From Nephrocerus scutellatus (taxonomy: Eukaryota > Arthropoda > Insecta > Diptera > Pipunculidae), in assembly GCA_947095585.1 (NCBI GenBank), contig OX352761.1, forward strand, positions 91,949,833-92,013,832: a stretch of DNA of 64,000 nt. Direction: 5' to 3'. Shown piece by piece: positions 35,076-46,436 of the stretch. The translations under genes were made by a program, and so were the position numbers. The notes under the pieces were generated by a model, which worked only from the letters and a program-made list of their open reading frames with translations, had not been told where the DNA came from and did not search any database. The number at the start of each line of letters is the position of its first letter. Within the stretch, counting starts at the first letter, position 1.

Positions 35076-36481
35076 TGCAGTCGCAAAGAGCGAGAAACGT
35101 AAGAGAAGTGGGAAACAGAAAAATTTTATATGGATTTTTCTCTATTGTTGATTACCAATGCATAAACATTATAGGAAACTCTTCAAACTCAACTTCTCCA
35201 CTGATTTCTTGATAAATAAAGGCGGCAAGAAAAAAAAAATATTTTTTTTAGAAAAATATTATTAAACGCTAATGCTTATGAATGAGTATGATATATAATT
35301 TATCATAATTTTCACTATAATCGATCATCGTTTATTATCAATGGGCCCAAAATCCCATCCGATCGCATTGCTATTGCGTTTTGGCTGTGTGCATATGTGT
35401 GTATGTGTAAGGAGTTTGATGATTTTTCATTTTGCCCATTTCGATTTTCGATTGAGCTGAGACATTTTTGTTTTGTTTTAAGATAACAGGCTGTCGCCAG
35501 TTTAATTGGGCATAAAACCTGTGACGTTGATTAGTTAATTTATTTAAGTTGTGAACAACTCGTGCAACGTACATACCTTTCCAAACCAACATCGCAAATC
35601 CAGGTTGACGACGGTGATAGTGTGACCGCACAACAAATAAGACAAAATAATAAAAGTCATTCTGACCTGATCCACCTAGCCATCGATCCATGATTCCATG
35701 CCCGCAATCTTGCGGTGTACTATGGTGTTGTTTTTCTTTTTGTAGTTAGTATGTATCCTTATCTAAACCAAAGCGTTATCAAATATTACAACGATCAACT
35801 CCTCTTGATATGGGGAAATGTTTACCTCAAATGTGACGAAAACAGACACACACGCAAAACCAACTTATCCGAATCCGAATTGGGAACAGCCAAAGCAAAT
35901 ATGCGCGCACTTTATTATTTTTATAATAAAAAGATTACTAAATAACACCAACAAAAACCAACAGCAAGAGCAGCAGCAACAATTTCTTGTACAAATAATC
36001 CAAAGCACAGTCAAAAGCGAAAGATCAACAGCAGGACATGGAGACGATGATGATGACGACAACGAAGGTGAACAGTCAGTCAGTCATGGCGGGCGGGACA
36101 GATATAACAAAAAATTATGAACCTAACAAATTAAATTAAAAAAAAACGATCTAAAGTTCAAAAATTATCAAGAATCTGGTTCATCACGATTTTCTTCATC
36201 ATCGGCAAGTGAACCGGCAAAGCGCGGCCTCGCACGCATGAGTGTATGTGGATGTTAAATAATTTAATAAACAAATAACAAACGGGCCAAGACGGCCAAG
36301 ATAAATTAGTGCTCTCTTTATTCTGTGCATATAAAAAAAAGTCGGTCGCACTGACGGCTCTTGCGGAGACAAGCAGATACATAACAATCATATTCATACG
36401 GGGTGCGTCTAACTTGGGTTAGTAAGGGAGAGCAACTCTTCTTCTGCATGGCTATTATTATTGAGTATATTAGCTGTTTGT
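35076..36481. other. mostly unassigned; palindromic-repeat fragment at 35076-35165
   Basis: 35076-35165 is a fragment of the 28-34 kb family. The rest has no recognised coding sequence. It may be intron of the downstream Mitf gene. Confidence 0.35.
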
Positions 36482-36745
36482 GGACGCCGTGGCTCCAGTG
36501 GTTAGTGCGTCGTACTTCTGAGCAGGAGGTTTGAGATTCAAATCCCAGAACCGCTAAAAGTCCCATCTCTCGCGAATATCTGACAAACGTCCGAAAGTAA
36601 TAATTTATCACAGACAGCTTCTTTACTCGCCTTTCGGATACGGCATTGAAGCGTAAGTCATTTCCATTAGTGTGCAAAAATATAATGCAATACGAATGGT
36701 CGCGAGAAGCTATGACTTGCACTTCAACGGTCTGTCATGCCAAAA
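36482..36745 (+). repeat. tRNA-derived SINE, full-length copy
   Basis: The first ~70 bp look like a tRNA gene: A-box TGGCTCCAGTGG (36490-36501) and a B-box-like GATTCAAATCC (36535-36545), spaced as in pol III promoters. A ~190-bp unrelated body follows, ending near an A-rich stretch at 36739. The body recurs at 12690-12875 and, inverted, at 44121-44180. Three copies sharing one body fits a SINE rather than a tRNA gene. Confidence 0.75.
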
Positions 36746-38880
36746 AATATTTTTATATTAGCTGTTCAGTCTTTGGATATCACTCAAAAAATTTCATCAC
36801 TCCAAATCGTGTGGAAGGATACGTAAAAAGGACCTCAAAGAATTCAAAAAAACGAAAATTTTAACCCATCACACGCGCCACACGCGACACGCGTCTCACG
36901 CCGTCGCACCGAGCCAAAAGCAAGAGTTATTTGTATTTTTTCTTGCTAATCTTAATATTCGCTTTTGCTTAGACTAATCTAGAGCTCTCACTTACTCTTC
37001 CGTCATGAACTATCTCTCCGACACTGCAAATCGCACATTTTCGGCCGAGTTCGGCTTTATAAGTAAAATTACTTTATTAATATCAACAGTATGTTCATCA
37101 GCCCATGAAAAAGAATATGTATATGTGAGAATTGCATACTTTGTTATGTGGAAATATTTATGCTGTACGAATGTTAAAAAAAGGAATTTCACAATTATAC
37201 TCCAGCTCTACTTTCTCTTTCATACGCAAACAATTTCTGTTTAATGCACTGCAATTGTGAAATTCTAAAGAAAGGTCATCAGGAGTAAAACGTTGCCCAG
37301 GAAAACTGAACTTCTGCCGTCGGTCATTGAAGAGACTTTCGTGGTTCAAGATATTTCATTGACTTTTTCATGTCCTTAGAGAAAAGTGCTATGAGTCGGA
37401 GGGAACAAACAGAGATGCAAGATTCATTCTTTATTATTTCATCGGTGATGTATTCCATCTTTAAGTCTGTCACGATGAAGATCCTCATTTATAACGTACC
37501 AAGGAGCACCAAAAAACATCAAAGAACGTCGTTTTAGAACGTTTCAATTATTTTGACGTTGGTCTGCTTGGCATAGTTGAATATCGTACCCTAATTATGG
37601 CTACGAGATTCCCGAAATTCAACCAATTATCCTGTACTACATCTTTCAGAATTAAATGTTGAGGCTGTCGTGTGCTATTAAGAATTCAGATTTTAACTTA
37701 GAATATTGGTCCTACTACACTATATTTTACTCTGAAATGTTCATCAGTTATTTATGCCTTCGTAGGGATAACAATACATCCATGCAGGTCGCGGTGCAAG
37801 TAGTTTGAACACTCATCAAATTCATCGTATCGTGTACCTTCATAGGAAGCTGGGAGCGTATAAAAATAAACAAATCCGTTATTCCTTACTCTGTCGAATA
37901 CTTGTGCTTGCACGCGTTCTTACTTTTTTTCTTTTGTTTGTGATTCTGAGATCTGTGTACTTATTCAAGAGTAAAACGCTTTTCTCTGCATCCAAATTGT
38001 AGTGATGGTTGTCGTTAGAATCAACCAATTCAATCATCTTCAATCAATAGATCGACAGCCAAAAAATCAAATTTTTAATCACATTCGCGGTTTCTTTTAG
38101 TTTCGGTTGACGAAAATGAAATCTAAACGAAAACAAAATGGAAAACATAAAGGGCACACGCCACTCACGTGCCATGACTATACAAAAGGCTTATATAGGC
38201 TTGGCCCAAACATCATTCCAAGTAAATTTCCGTGCAGCATGACATGAATTGCAACGGCTGCTAATTGAAAGAAAAAACAAAAACAAAATTCAATAACAAC
38301 ACAGTAACACGAAAAACAACAACAACCACTAATCATCAAACAAGTTGACCGACCAATTCTGATGGTGATAGTGTGCGCGATTGGCTTCAATTTCATTATA
38401 TGGTTGCGTGGTTTTGCTGTTGCGGCAAGTGCAATTTTGGCTCTTTCGGACTCTAAGCAAAAAACAAAGCAAAGCTGCGCATCTAGTTGTTCAACGCCTC
38501 AACATAAATTTGAAAGCCACAAAGGCCAATAAATAACAATAATTCCCCCGATTAACGATTATGACGATGTGACACGATGCGATGGTCAAACAACAACCAC
38601 ACCCTCCCACAGTTCTTAAGCAGGTACCTCTTAATGGCTTCCTCTCGACAAAATAAATTTTCTCAATTTCAATATACGGTCTTCCATTACCAGAGATAGA
38701 AAGCTATTATCTGTCTTCTTCACCAGATAATGGAAAGAATTGAATTTACCCTTTACACGCAGATTAACATGACCGTTTTAACAACACTCTTATGTTAAGA
38801 TATATTAGTCTGTTCATATTTTTCAGACTAATAGGTCTATATAGACTTTGAGCATTTCACTGGCTTGTTTCCGAGCTTAG
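36746..38880. other. no gene recognised
   Basis: Includes a short block at 36810-36900 ('aaaggacctcaaagaa' then cacacgcg-rich sequence) that recurs at 55893-55980 and 56165-56275. Otherwise unassigned, perhaps Mitf intron. Confidence 0.35.
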
Positions 38881-38884
38881 GGAT

Positions 38885-39400
38885 TAAGATTACATTTACC
38901 TTCCTCTTTTGTTCACATTTTAAACACATTTGTATCTCCGATGGACAAAGCTTTTTGTAAAATTTTTTGAGTGAACGGGTCCTGAGGCCCGATGGGTGCC
39001 CATATAATTTTTTAAAAATTAGCCCGCTTTTGTTCACATTTTAAACACATGTGTATCTCCGATGGACAAAGCTTTTTGTAAAAATTTTGGAGTGAACGGG
39101 CCCTGAGGACCGAGGGGTCCCCATCCCCATATAAATGTTTTAAAAATTAGCCTGATTTTCTTCAAATTTTAAACACATGGGTATCTCCGATTGACGATAC
39201 TTTTTATAGAATTTTTTGAGTGACCGTGATCGGGCCCCAAGGTCGAGGGCTCCCATACAAATTTTTTTTGGACATGTGTATCTCCGGTGACAACAGTTTT
39301 TGTATACATTTTGAGTAAGGGGCTCTAATATTATTATTTTCCAAATTAACCCGGTTCAAACTTTGCATATGTATCTCTTTTTTAATTTTTTAATTTTAAT
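38885..39400 (-). repeat. minisatellite array, ~4 units
   Basis: Same family and orientation as 15175-15995, with 'gtatctccgatggacaaagc' repeating about every 120 bp. Confidence 0.8.
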
Positions 39401-40627
39401 TTTTATTGGTTGTTTTTGCAAGATGTAAGCAAAACGGATGCCAGTCTCACTTCATCGTGAAAAACAAATTTTCAGGTATTCAATGTTGTTCACATTACAT
39501 TCTTAAAGTGCGGTTTCAGTAAGTCAGTCAGTCAGTGAACCAGTCAATATGTGTTCGACTCATGTCGATGATAGTTTAATTAATTAATACTTCATTTGTT
39601 TATTCGTTTTTTTTGTGTATTTATCCGCAGTAGTTGTATATTTTTTTAGTAGGTCAAGGTGGGAAGTAGTTGTTGCTTTGGATTTAAATGAGTTCAATGC
39701 AACTGGTTACGGAGGTGTGTCAGATTGACTGGCAGCCAGTCGTTGACTCTCACGCAACACATACTCGTACAACGCTCACGACCATGACTTCTAATGGTCA
39801 ATGCGCGTGCAGAATTGCAACTTCACCTTGGTGAAGTGGAGAAGTTAACTGATTCTCTACTCGCATTCATTGTTGCTCCATTACTGTCAGCCAACGCTAG
39901 CATACGTAATGCGTAGAAAATTTAATTCGATTGCGGGCAATGCGTTGTAAGCGATTTGTGGTCGCCATAAATAATAACAAGTACCGCGCTATTCAAATCG
40001 GTGGATCAGGGATCGGTAAATTGGTTGGTAACTTTCTTTGATCGTCGTTTAAATTTAGGGGTGTATAACGCGTCTCAACAAAATGCTATTGCTTTTGACC
40101 CATTTTGCTCTTGAAGTTACTGATGATTTATTTTTGTAAATGCCATTGGACACATGGACAAAAAGGCGCGATATTCTTCCACGCATACTAAGTATGGAAT
40201 TTTTATATGGGAAAATTATTTTCGCCATTACTCTTCATGATTCAAGGAGAAATTACACTTCGCACAAAGAAATTTCATTTTTGATGGTTAATGGCACAAT
40301 CCATTGGCGTACAAATAAACTCAGTAATATTTGTTGTTGTTAAGAAGTTAAATAAACGTCATTTTGGCACACATACATCAAACAAACTGTTGGGGACATG
40401 AAGAAGTATTATTCAAATACGCTCTACTTGTACTCGTGCACAAAGCCAAACAAATTTAATCGACTATTTACGAATCGTGCCCGTACCTGTACGTCGTGCT
40501 TCGGTTACTACAAGAATTAGACGACAGAGATTTGATTAGAGTGTTTGTCGCTCGTCACACATTAACATGCACAACGTACATATAACTGCCGCTGGCTGAT
40601 GGTGCAGTTATTGTTAAAAGTTGATTT
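39401..40627. other. no gene recognised
   Basis: Contains a short (agtc)n stretch at about 39520. No coding or repeat family was recognised. Confidence 0.35.
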
Positions 40628-40985
40628 AGACTATAGCCGTGCAACAGGAAATGAGCGGGCTGACTATAATTAAATTGAAGTTGTGGTTAGCCAGAAGAGA
40701 TCGACTTTACGAGAATGTTATAGTTATTTAGTAACATCCGAAATGTGGTAACATTAAAAAATATACTCCTTCTGGCTGACTACAATTTTGCAGGACGGCT
40801 GTTAAATTGAAATTGTAGTTAGCCAGACGAGAGAAGTAGTATTGTTTTCAATGTTACCATAATGCTATACATAACATTTCCCATGTTACTATAAAATAAC
40901 TATAACATTCGCGTAGTGTCAATCTCTTCGGACTAACCACAACTTTAATTTAACTATAGTCGGCACGGCTATAGTCTAAATTCTC
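40628..40985. mobile_element. MITE with TTTAGACTATAGCC ends
   Basis: About 355 bp bounded by TTTAGACTATAGCCGTGC and its inverse. Interior repeats 'gttagccaga' in both orientations and 'aaataactataacattc'. Diverged copies lie at 56285-56400 and 56616-56826. Confidence 0.72.
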
Positions 40986-40989
40986 CATA

Positions 40990-41092
40990 AAGCTAATCAT
41001 CATTATATTTGGCTCTACAACTGGGGTCCGGCTTGGCCTCCCACAAAAAGTCTCTCCACCGTTCCCGATTTTGAGCCGATGTCATCCTGTTT
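40990..41092 (-). repeat. LINE 3'-end fragment
   Basis: About 100 bp matching the last part of the minus-strand LINE at 8600-8705 ('ggctctacaact', 'aaaaagtctctccacc', 'cgatgtcatcc'). Confidence 0.8.
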
Positions 41093-41267
41093 GGCAATAT
41101 GTGTGTGATAAAATAAGAAAAGATTTTAAATGGGAGGGGAATCTCGTCTCCTCAGAGTATCAGTTGGGAATGATTTAGATACTAAATATTTTTGGGAAAT
41201 GAAACAATTTGTTAAAAAGACATTTCTTGTTCTGTGTTTGTTGCAACCAAATAACAAAACTGCTTTC

Positions 41268-41400
41268 ACTCATATATAGGCTGATGATATATTTCTGTAG
41301 GATATACTGCACTTCGATTGAAGCGCGCTATCAGACTCATATATAGGCGGATGATATATTTCTAGAGGATAACTGCACTTCGATTGAAGCGCGCTATATG
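41268..41400 (+). repeat. two-copy tandem repeat, 66-67 bp
   Basis: Units at 41268-41334 and 41335-41400 share 'actcatatataggc', 'gatgatatatttct' and 'cacttcgattgaagcgcgc'. They lie ~75 bp upstream of a Mitf exon. Confidence 0.85.
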
Positions 41401-41470
41401 ACTCATTTAAGTTGGATTCGAATTATTCATCCGATTTGTCAATTAAGCAAGAGCTTCAATCAATAACCGA

Positions 41471-41494
41471 CGCAGAAACGCAGAAACGCAGAAA
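41471..41494 (+). repeat. 8-bp triplicate carrying three AG acceptors
   Basis: CGCAGAAA repeats three times, so AGs occur at 41475, 41483 and 41491, each able to be the acceptor of the Mitf basic-region exon. Because the spacing is 8 rather than 9, the three choices fall in different frames relative to the upstream exon. Confidence 0.6.
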
Positions 41495-43408
41495 TGCATG
41501 CCATGGCAAAAGATCGACAGAAAAAGGATAATCATAACATGAGTACGTTGCTCTTATTTTGCATTCGCATCAATGATTACTAATTGTGATTTTAACAATT
41601 TCGTATTTTTTATTCTCTCTCTCTCTCTCTCTCTCTCGCTCACCCTTTGATAGTTGAGCGACGAAGACGCTACAATATTAACGATCGCATCAAGGAACTC
41701 GGTACACTCTTGCCAAAAACGAATGATCCATATTACGAGGTTGTGCGTGACATTCGGCCAAATAAGGGCACAATACTTAAATCATGCGTTGACTACATTA
41801 AATGTTTGAAACACGAAGTCACACGTTTGAAACAAAACGAGTTCCGCCAACGGCAGATGGAATTGCAAAATCGACGCTTACTTAATAGGATTAAGGTAAT
41901 TTTTGTGAGCGCCATTTTTGAAGGAAAAATTAAAACGCTAGCCCAATCAGTCAAATAAGCTGTTTATTTGCCGAGGAATAAGGAATTACAACAACAATTG
42001 CACTATCTTATTCCTTCTTTGGAATAAAAAAACCTGCTATTTTGCTGGTTTTGACGTTCGAATACCTTATTCCTCCGCAAATAAAATACGCCTATAATAA
42101 AATAGTTTTTGCGTGACCCAATTCCATATATCCATACGCACACACACACACACACGCACACACTGTGCAGGAACTAGAAATGCAGGCAAAATTGCATGGT
42201 CTGCCTCAGTTGGAGTTTGATTTAACATCCGTTTCGCCATTAACTCTGACATCTTATCTAAAATGCCTCAGTTCAACGTCGACGTCTCACAGTCATCATT
42301 CAACGCCACTCATAGCAGATATTGTTGATAAGGTGAGTTCTCTTTCACTAACACAAACTCCCATACACTTACGTAGCAATAACAAAAGTTAAGTGCAAGG
42401 AGTCTTTTTTTGGCTGCTGTTTAATTTGTATGACTTCAATTAATGCATTACACAAAAAAAATTGTCTTCCTCCTCCTGCAACATTTTCACTCTCGCATCA
42501 CTGCAAAGATGACCGACGTTGTGTCCGGAGCCAGTCTCAGTATTAGCCAAATAGAAGAACTCATGGAGGATAAGCATCCTGTTCAGTGTGGTGATCCAAT
42601 GCTTTCGCATAACCTTCTGTCGTCCCCGCATTCGCCAACAATGCATCATCCATTGTCGAATGATAGCAGCGCGTACGTAAGTGGCCACGGCAACGGCGAC
42701 GTGAATTGTCTAAGCGAAAACGGGAGCTGTTTAGTAGGCGGCAACGATACCGGCAGCAGTAGTATCGGAAGTAGTGAGCTCGGTTGCACCAATGCCAGTC
42801 TGTTAACCAATGCCAGTCTGTTAACCAATCACGACCTCTACAGTTCTTCCTTGAACAGCAAGACAGCCAACAGTAATAATAATATTAACAACAACAACTG
42901 TCAGCTACATCCAAACCACAACAGTATTTTAAACACGAATAGTAGCAGCAGTAGCTGCTGCAGCAATCACAGCAACAACTACAACAACGGCTGTAATCTC
43001 AATGGTGGCGGTGGGAGTGCAACGTCGTCACCAACATCGTTGCAGCATCATGGGCGTGATCCGCTGCTGTCCTCGTCGCATCAGCCCCATTGCAGACTTA
43101 ACTGCAATAACTGCAACTGCAATCGCAACTGCAGCCACAACAAAAATAGCAGCAACATTCACAACCTTTGTCATCATCATAATAACCATCACGATGATGA
43201 CGATCATCCTATTCATCATCATCACCATCATCACCAGTCGTTCTTGTCCTCGTCAGTTGATCTCAGCAGCGTTATTGGCGACTCATTGCTCGTCTCTTCG
43301 ACGCATCACAATTTGCTGTCACCAACGCATCTATCGACAAACATCGAATCGATTTCGCCATCCCCCGACACGGACTCGCTAGTAAGTGACATATACATAG
43401 GCGCATGA
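41476..43408 (+). CDS. Mitf: MITF/TFE-family bHLH-leucine-zipper transcription factor, four 3' exons
   Basis: This nuclear factor binds E-box/CLEAR sites and controls lysosome and v-ATPase genes in flies (family knowledge). Exons: ~41476-41542 ([14 protein letters not shown], start of the basic region, donor gtacgt at 41543), 41654-41895 ([20 protein letters not shown], helix-loop-helix and zipper start), 42171-42332 ([13 protein letters not shown], zipper end), 42509-43381 or -43408. The loop carries the insertion [15 protein letters not shown], as in dipteran Mitf. The last exon opens with ADVV-like and [15 protein letters not shown] sequence, then is rich in Ser, Asn and His with HHHHHHHH-type runs. 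N-terminal exons were not found; they may lie far upstream or be hidden among repeats. Phases join correctly at all three junctions. The first exon's acceptor is uncertain. Confidence 0.92.
42137..42160 (+). repeat. CA microsatellite
   Basis: (CA)n broken by one G, just before the acceptor of the Mitf zipper exon. Confidence 0.9.
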
Positions 43409-43417
43409 TATATCAAA

Positions 43418-43788
43418 ACCTTCTCTATAGAAAGCCCAACTGTACGCATACTAATGCTGTAAACCAATCCCAAACGCGTCTGTGTTTGTGGAATGTGAAT
43501 ACAGTGTACACAAAATAAGTAGTCGCAAAGAGCGAGAAACGTAAGATGTGGTAGTGGGAAACAGAAAAATTTTATATGGATTTTGCTCTTTAGGTGCACT
43601 AATACAAATACGTTTGGTCTAAATCTAAGCATGTGTCTGTGTACGATCGGAACAGTTGGGCTTTCTCGCTCTTTGCAACTGCTTATTTTTTGTACACTGT
43701 ATTCACATCCCACAAACACACATGCGTTTTGGATTGGTTTACAGCATTAGTTGCGTAGAGTTGGGCTTTCTATAGAGAAGGTTTTGTA
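43418..43788. mobile_element. palindromic-family unit, fused head to head
   Basis: Starts CAAAACCTTCTCTATAG 10 bp after the possible Mitf stop and ends GAGAAGGTTTTG. The left ~250 bp is a nearly full unit; the right ~130 bp is the left part of a unit inverted. The result is a long fold-back with both outer ends of the same type. ATATAT-like bases flank both sides. If Mitf ends at 43408 this element lies in its 3' UTR. Confidence 0.78.
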
Positions 43789-44327
43789 TATAAAGCGCAG
43801 CACAGACGAACGAACGAATAAACGAGTGAATAGCAGCGGAAGCAGATTTCTATCAGCAGTAAATAGTTGTTGCCAATTGCCAAAATTATGAAATTTAGCC
43901 ATGAAGATATGTGCCTTAGAATATACCTAACATAATTAATATCGGGTTATGTTCCAATATATGTAGGTGAGATTATTAGAAAAAGACAATCCGGGCCAGT
44001 TACTGGCATCATAGGGAGACATGGAAGAAAAGGATATCCAGTAACATTTAAAAAAAATTCTAGTTGAACCTAATGCCGTGTGCTTCAGAAATCAGAAGAC
44101 TAAATTAATAATAATATTTGGTGCGACAGATCATTGCGGTTTAAGCCCTAGCTTCTCGCGACCATTCGTGTTTTGCGTGTTTTATTTTTGGTTGCTGTGG
44201 TGCTTTTAATATTGATTTTCTTAAACTTTGCAAAAATACGAAAAGCAATAATTATGTTTAAAAAATGGTAAATGGACCACGTCTGCCAGGAATGAAAGAA
44301 AAGAAAAAGAAATAAAAAAGCCATTTA
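43789..44327. other. no gene recognised; inverted SINE fragment at 44121-44180
   Basis: 44140-44180 is the inverse of the SINE words 'gtcgcgagaagcta'. The rest is unassigned. A TATA-like 'tatataaag' occurs at about 43789. Confidence 0.4.
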
Positions 44328-45420
44328 ACAATGCACTGTTGGTTTTTTATTATTTTTATTAAATTTTAAAAGACATATATTTTACTTAGATTCAGATTGT
44401 ATTTATTCGGTAGATAATTTTACATAAATAATTGTATTGTAATAAATTAAAGTATATAGAACTAGACATCTAGTTTTAAAAACTACAATTAATGTTATAA
44501 AATAATTATCTTTATAAAATAATTTTAAGGAAAAACCAATAGTGAAAAACCCTTATCTTTATATATATAATCCTACGGTACGTGTGTATGTCACTGAACT
44601 CCTCCTAAACGGCTGGACCGATTTGAATGAATTTTTTTGTATGCGTTTGGGTGACGCCCTGGATGGTTAAGATTCACAAATCAGTCCGGAAGATGGCGCT
44701 GGTATCGTTTTTTTTCGAAAATTCTTTATGGAACGATTTGGCTCAAATTCACACCATATAATATTTAAATAAAAAGAAAGTCGTTTACAAAATTTGGACC
44801 AGATAGGTGGCGCTGGGGTGGAAAATGTAGTTTTCCCTGTATATTATCTTCATATAAAGAATATTCGAACAAGTATACATTTTTTGCCTCTATAAGTGTC
44901 GATTCTATAGTTTTCTGGATTGGTGAGTTGGTTAGTTAGTGGGGTGTAAGTGGGCGTGGCGTCAGTGGGCGGGAGTCAGTGGGATGGGGCAGCTGGAAAA
45001 CGCAGATGTAAGTGGGCGCGGCGTCAGTGGGCGGGATGTCAGTGGGCGGGGGTCAGTGGGATGGGACAGCCGGGAAACACCGGGTATTTCTGCTAATACT
45101 GATGTGACTAATACTGTCACGTGATATCGCAAAACAAATAGCTTTTCACAAGTTCACAAAACGATCACAAACAAATTTATTGAAAGTGGGGCAGGACAAT
45201 GTCTGTCGGGTGAGCTAGTAGCTTATATGATTCTTAAATTTCATCATCAGATCACATACAATAACAAAATAATAATAATAGATGATTTTTTTTTCAGAAC
45301 GACTTATTCATAACTGTACTTATATTCGCTATGATCAAATAATATAATTTCCAATGTAAATGTACAAACGTATTTTTTTGTGTGTCAATAGGCACATTTG
45401 TTAATAGATCTTGATTAACT
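44328..45420 (+). repeat. dispersed AT-rich repeat, copy split by Helitron-like insertion
   Basis: 44328-44555 and 45219-45420 together match 11100-11470. The break falls at 'aaaaccctta | tatgattcttaaattt', continuous at about 11300-11325. Confidence 0.65.
44556..45218 (+). mobile_element. non-autonomous Helitron-like element
   Basis: Starts TCTTTATATATATAATCC, followed by 'gtgtgtatgtcactgaact' and 'ctcctaaacggctggaccg', a 5' region common in insect Helitrons. Ends '...gacaatgtctgtcgggtgagCTAG', with the Helitron-type CTAG terminus behind a short hairpin-capable motif. There are no inverted repeats. About 660 bp with no helicase gene. Inside, 44939-45070 is a G-rich tandem repeat of 'gtgggcg'-type units whose open frame is an artefact. 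Confidence 0.72.
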
Positions 45421-45509
45421 TTTATTTTTTTAATGTTGGTAAAAAACTACTCAAGTTACCATCCACACCATACCATACCACCATACAAAAAAGTTATCCA
45501 TTATAAATA

Positions 45510-46181
45510 AAGAGTTTTTCAATAAGGACATAACAATGAAATTGAGGATTTCCTTCAAACTTTTGCAGAGCCCAATCGGAGAAGATTCGGCGCTTCAAAT
45601 AATTCAAGAGGATTCAGTTCTTGAGTTAATTTGATCTTCGTACAGATCTTGACCTACACGCGCAAAGATAGAATTTATCCACTATAGCACGCACAGCCTG
45701 TCTGGTGGAACGAATATTGAGACCGAAAATTAGAGTAAGCGCTTTTACCACCGACTCGAAATTTCGGTTGTAATTTTAAATAATTTCCAAACTATGCTCG
45801 TTTGTGAACTTTACGATAATAAAAACGTAAACCTAGACTGACGTTTTGACATTGACAGAACAAAAAAAAATTTGTTTATGTAAAACTCTGCCCCCGCGTT
45901 GTTTTTTGGCTATCAACTTGTTCGTTTCCCCTTCAAAACGACTTTACCGTGTAGCGAAAACAGATCTGTATATTTTAGGAGACTTACCCCTCTTTATACT
46001 AACACAACAACAACAACACATGCAACAATAAAAATGTAAACAAAAGATTTTCGCCTTTCGTATTCGATTTCCCTTTTGAAAAAATCTACGATCGAGCGCG
46101 CTCTGAGGCAGAGAGCAGGGTTTTTAGGGGAAAAAAATTAGCATTAAATTCAAAATTGTTATGTCCTTATTAAAAACTCTT
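45510..46181. mobile_element. 672-bp terminal-inverted-repeat element
   Basis: AAGAGTTTTTCAATAAGGAC at the left matches the inverse of GTCCTTATTAAAAACTCTT at the right, apart from a small gap, and the match extends to 'ataacaa'. TA flanks both ends (45508-45509, 46182-46183). The interior is related to the MITE at 10650-10908. No transposase; a 61-codon frame at 45846 is not recognised. Confidence 0.8.
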
Positions 46182-46436
46182 TAGATGGGTAAATTTGGTG
46201 TTCGAAAGTTACCCTGAAGTTACTCAGGATCTATTTACGAATGTGCCTAATAACTCTATTTCCTGAGGTGGGTGCATTTAAATTATATAATCATTTCAAA
46301 CTATATACCTAATTTTATATATTCTGTCCGATATTCGGATTTTAAACATTAAATAATTTATAAACATTAACATTAAATAAATAAAAAAGTGAATTTTAAT
46401 TTTCAGAACCACTAATTCATGAAATGTACTTATATA

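Noticed and set aside
35715..36120. Two overlapping 76- and 100-codon frames as a host gene
   Set aside because: Low-complexity Gln/Asp-rich sequence in two frames, with no splice structure or recognised domain.
36482..36553. Functional tRNA gene
   Set aside because: The tRNA-like part is imperfect and fused to a body repeated elsewhere, as in a SINE.
41647..41653. Start of a Mitf isoform just before the bHLH exon
   Set aside because: The frame opens from intron sequence without an ATG; an acceptor AG at 41652-41653 and the upstream exon explain it.
42443..42508. Coding extension upstream of the last Mitf exon
   Set aside because: The open frame passes through a polypyrimidine stretch and an AG acceptor; the exon is better started at 42509.
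43002..43382. 126-codon alternative frame
   Set aside because: Shadow of the Mitf His/Asn-rich exon.
44939..45124. 61-codon frame as a gene
   Set aside because: Encoded by G-rich tandem repeats inside the Helitron-like element.
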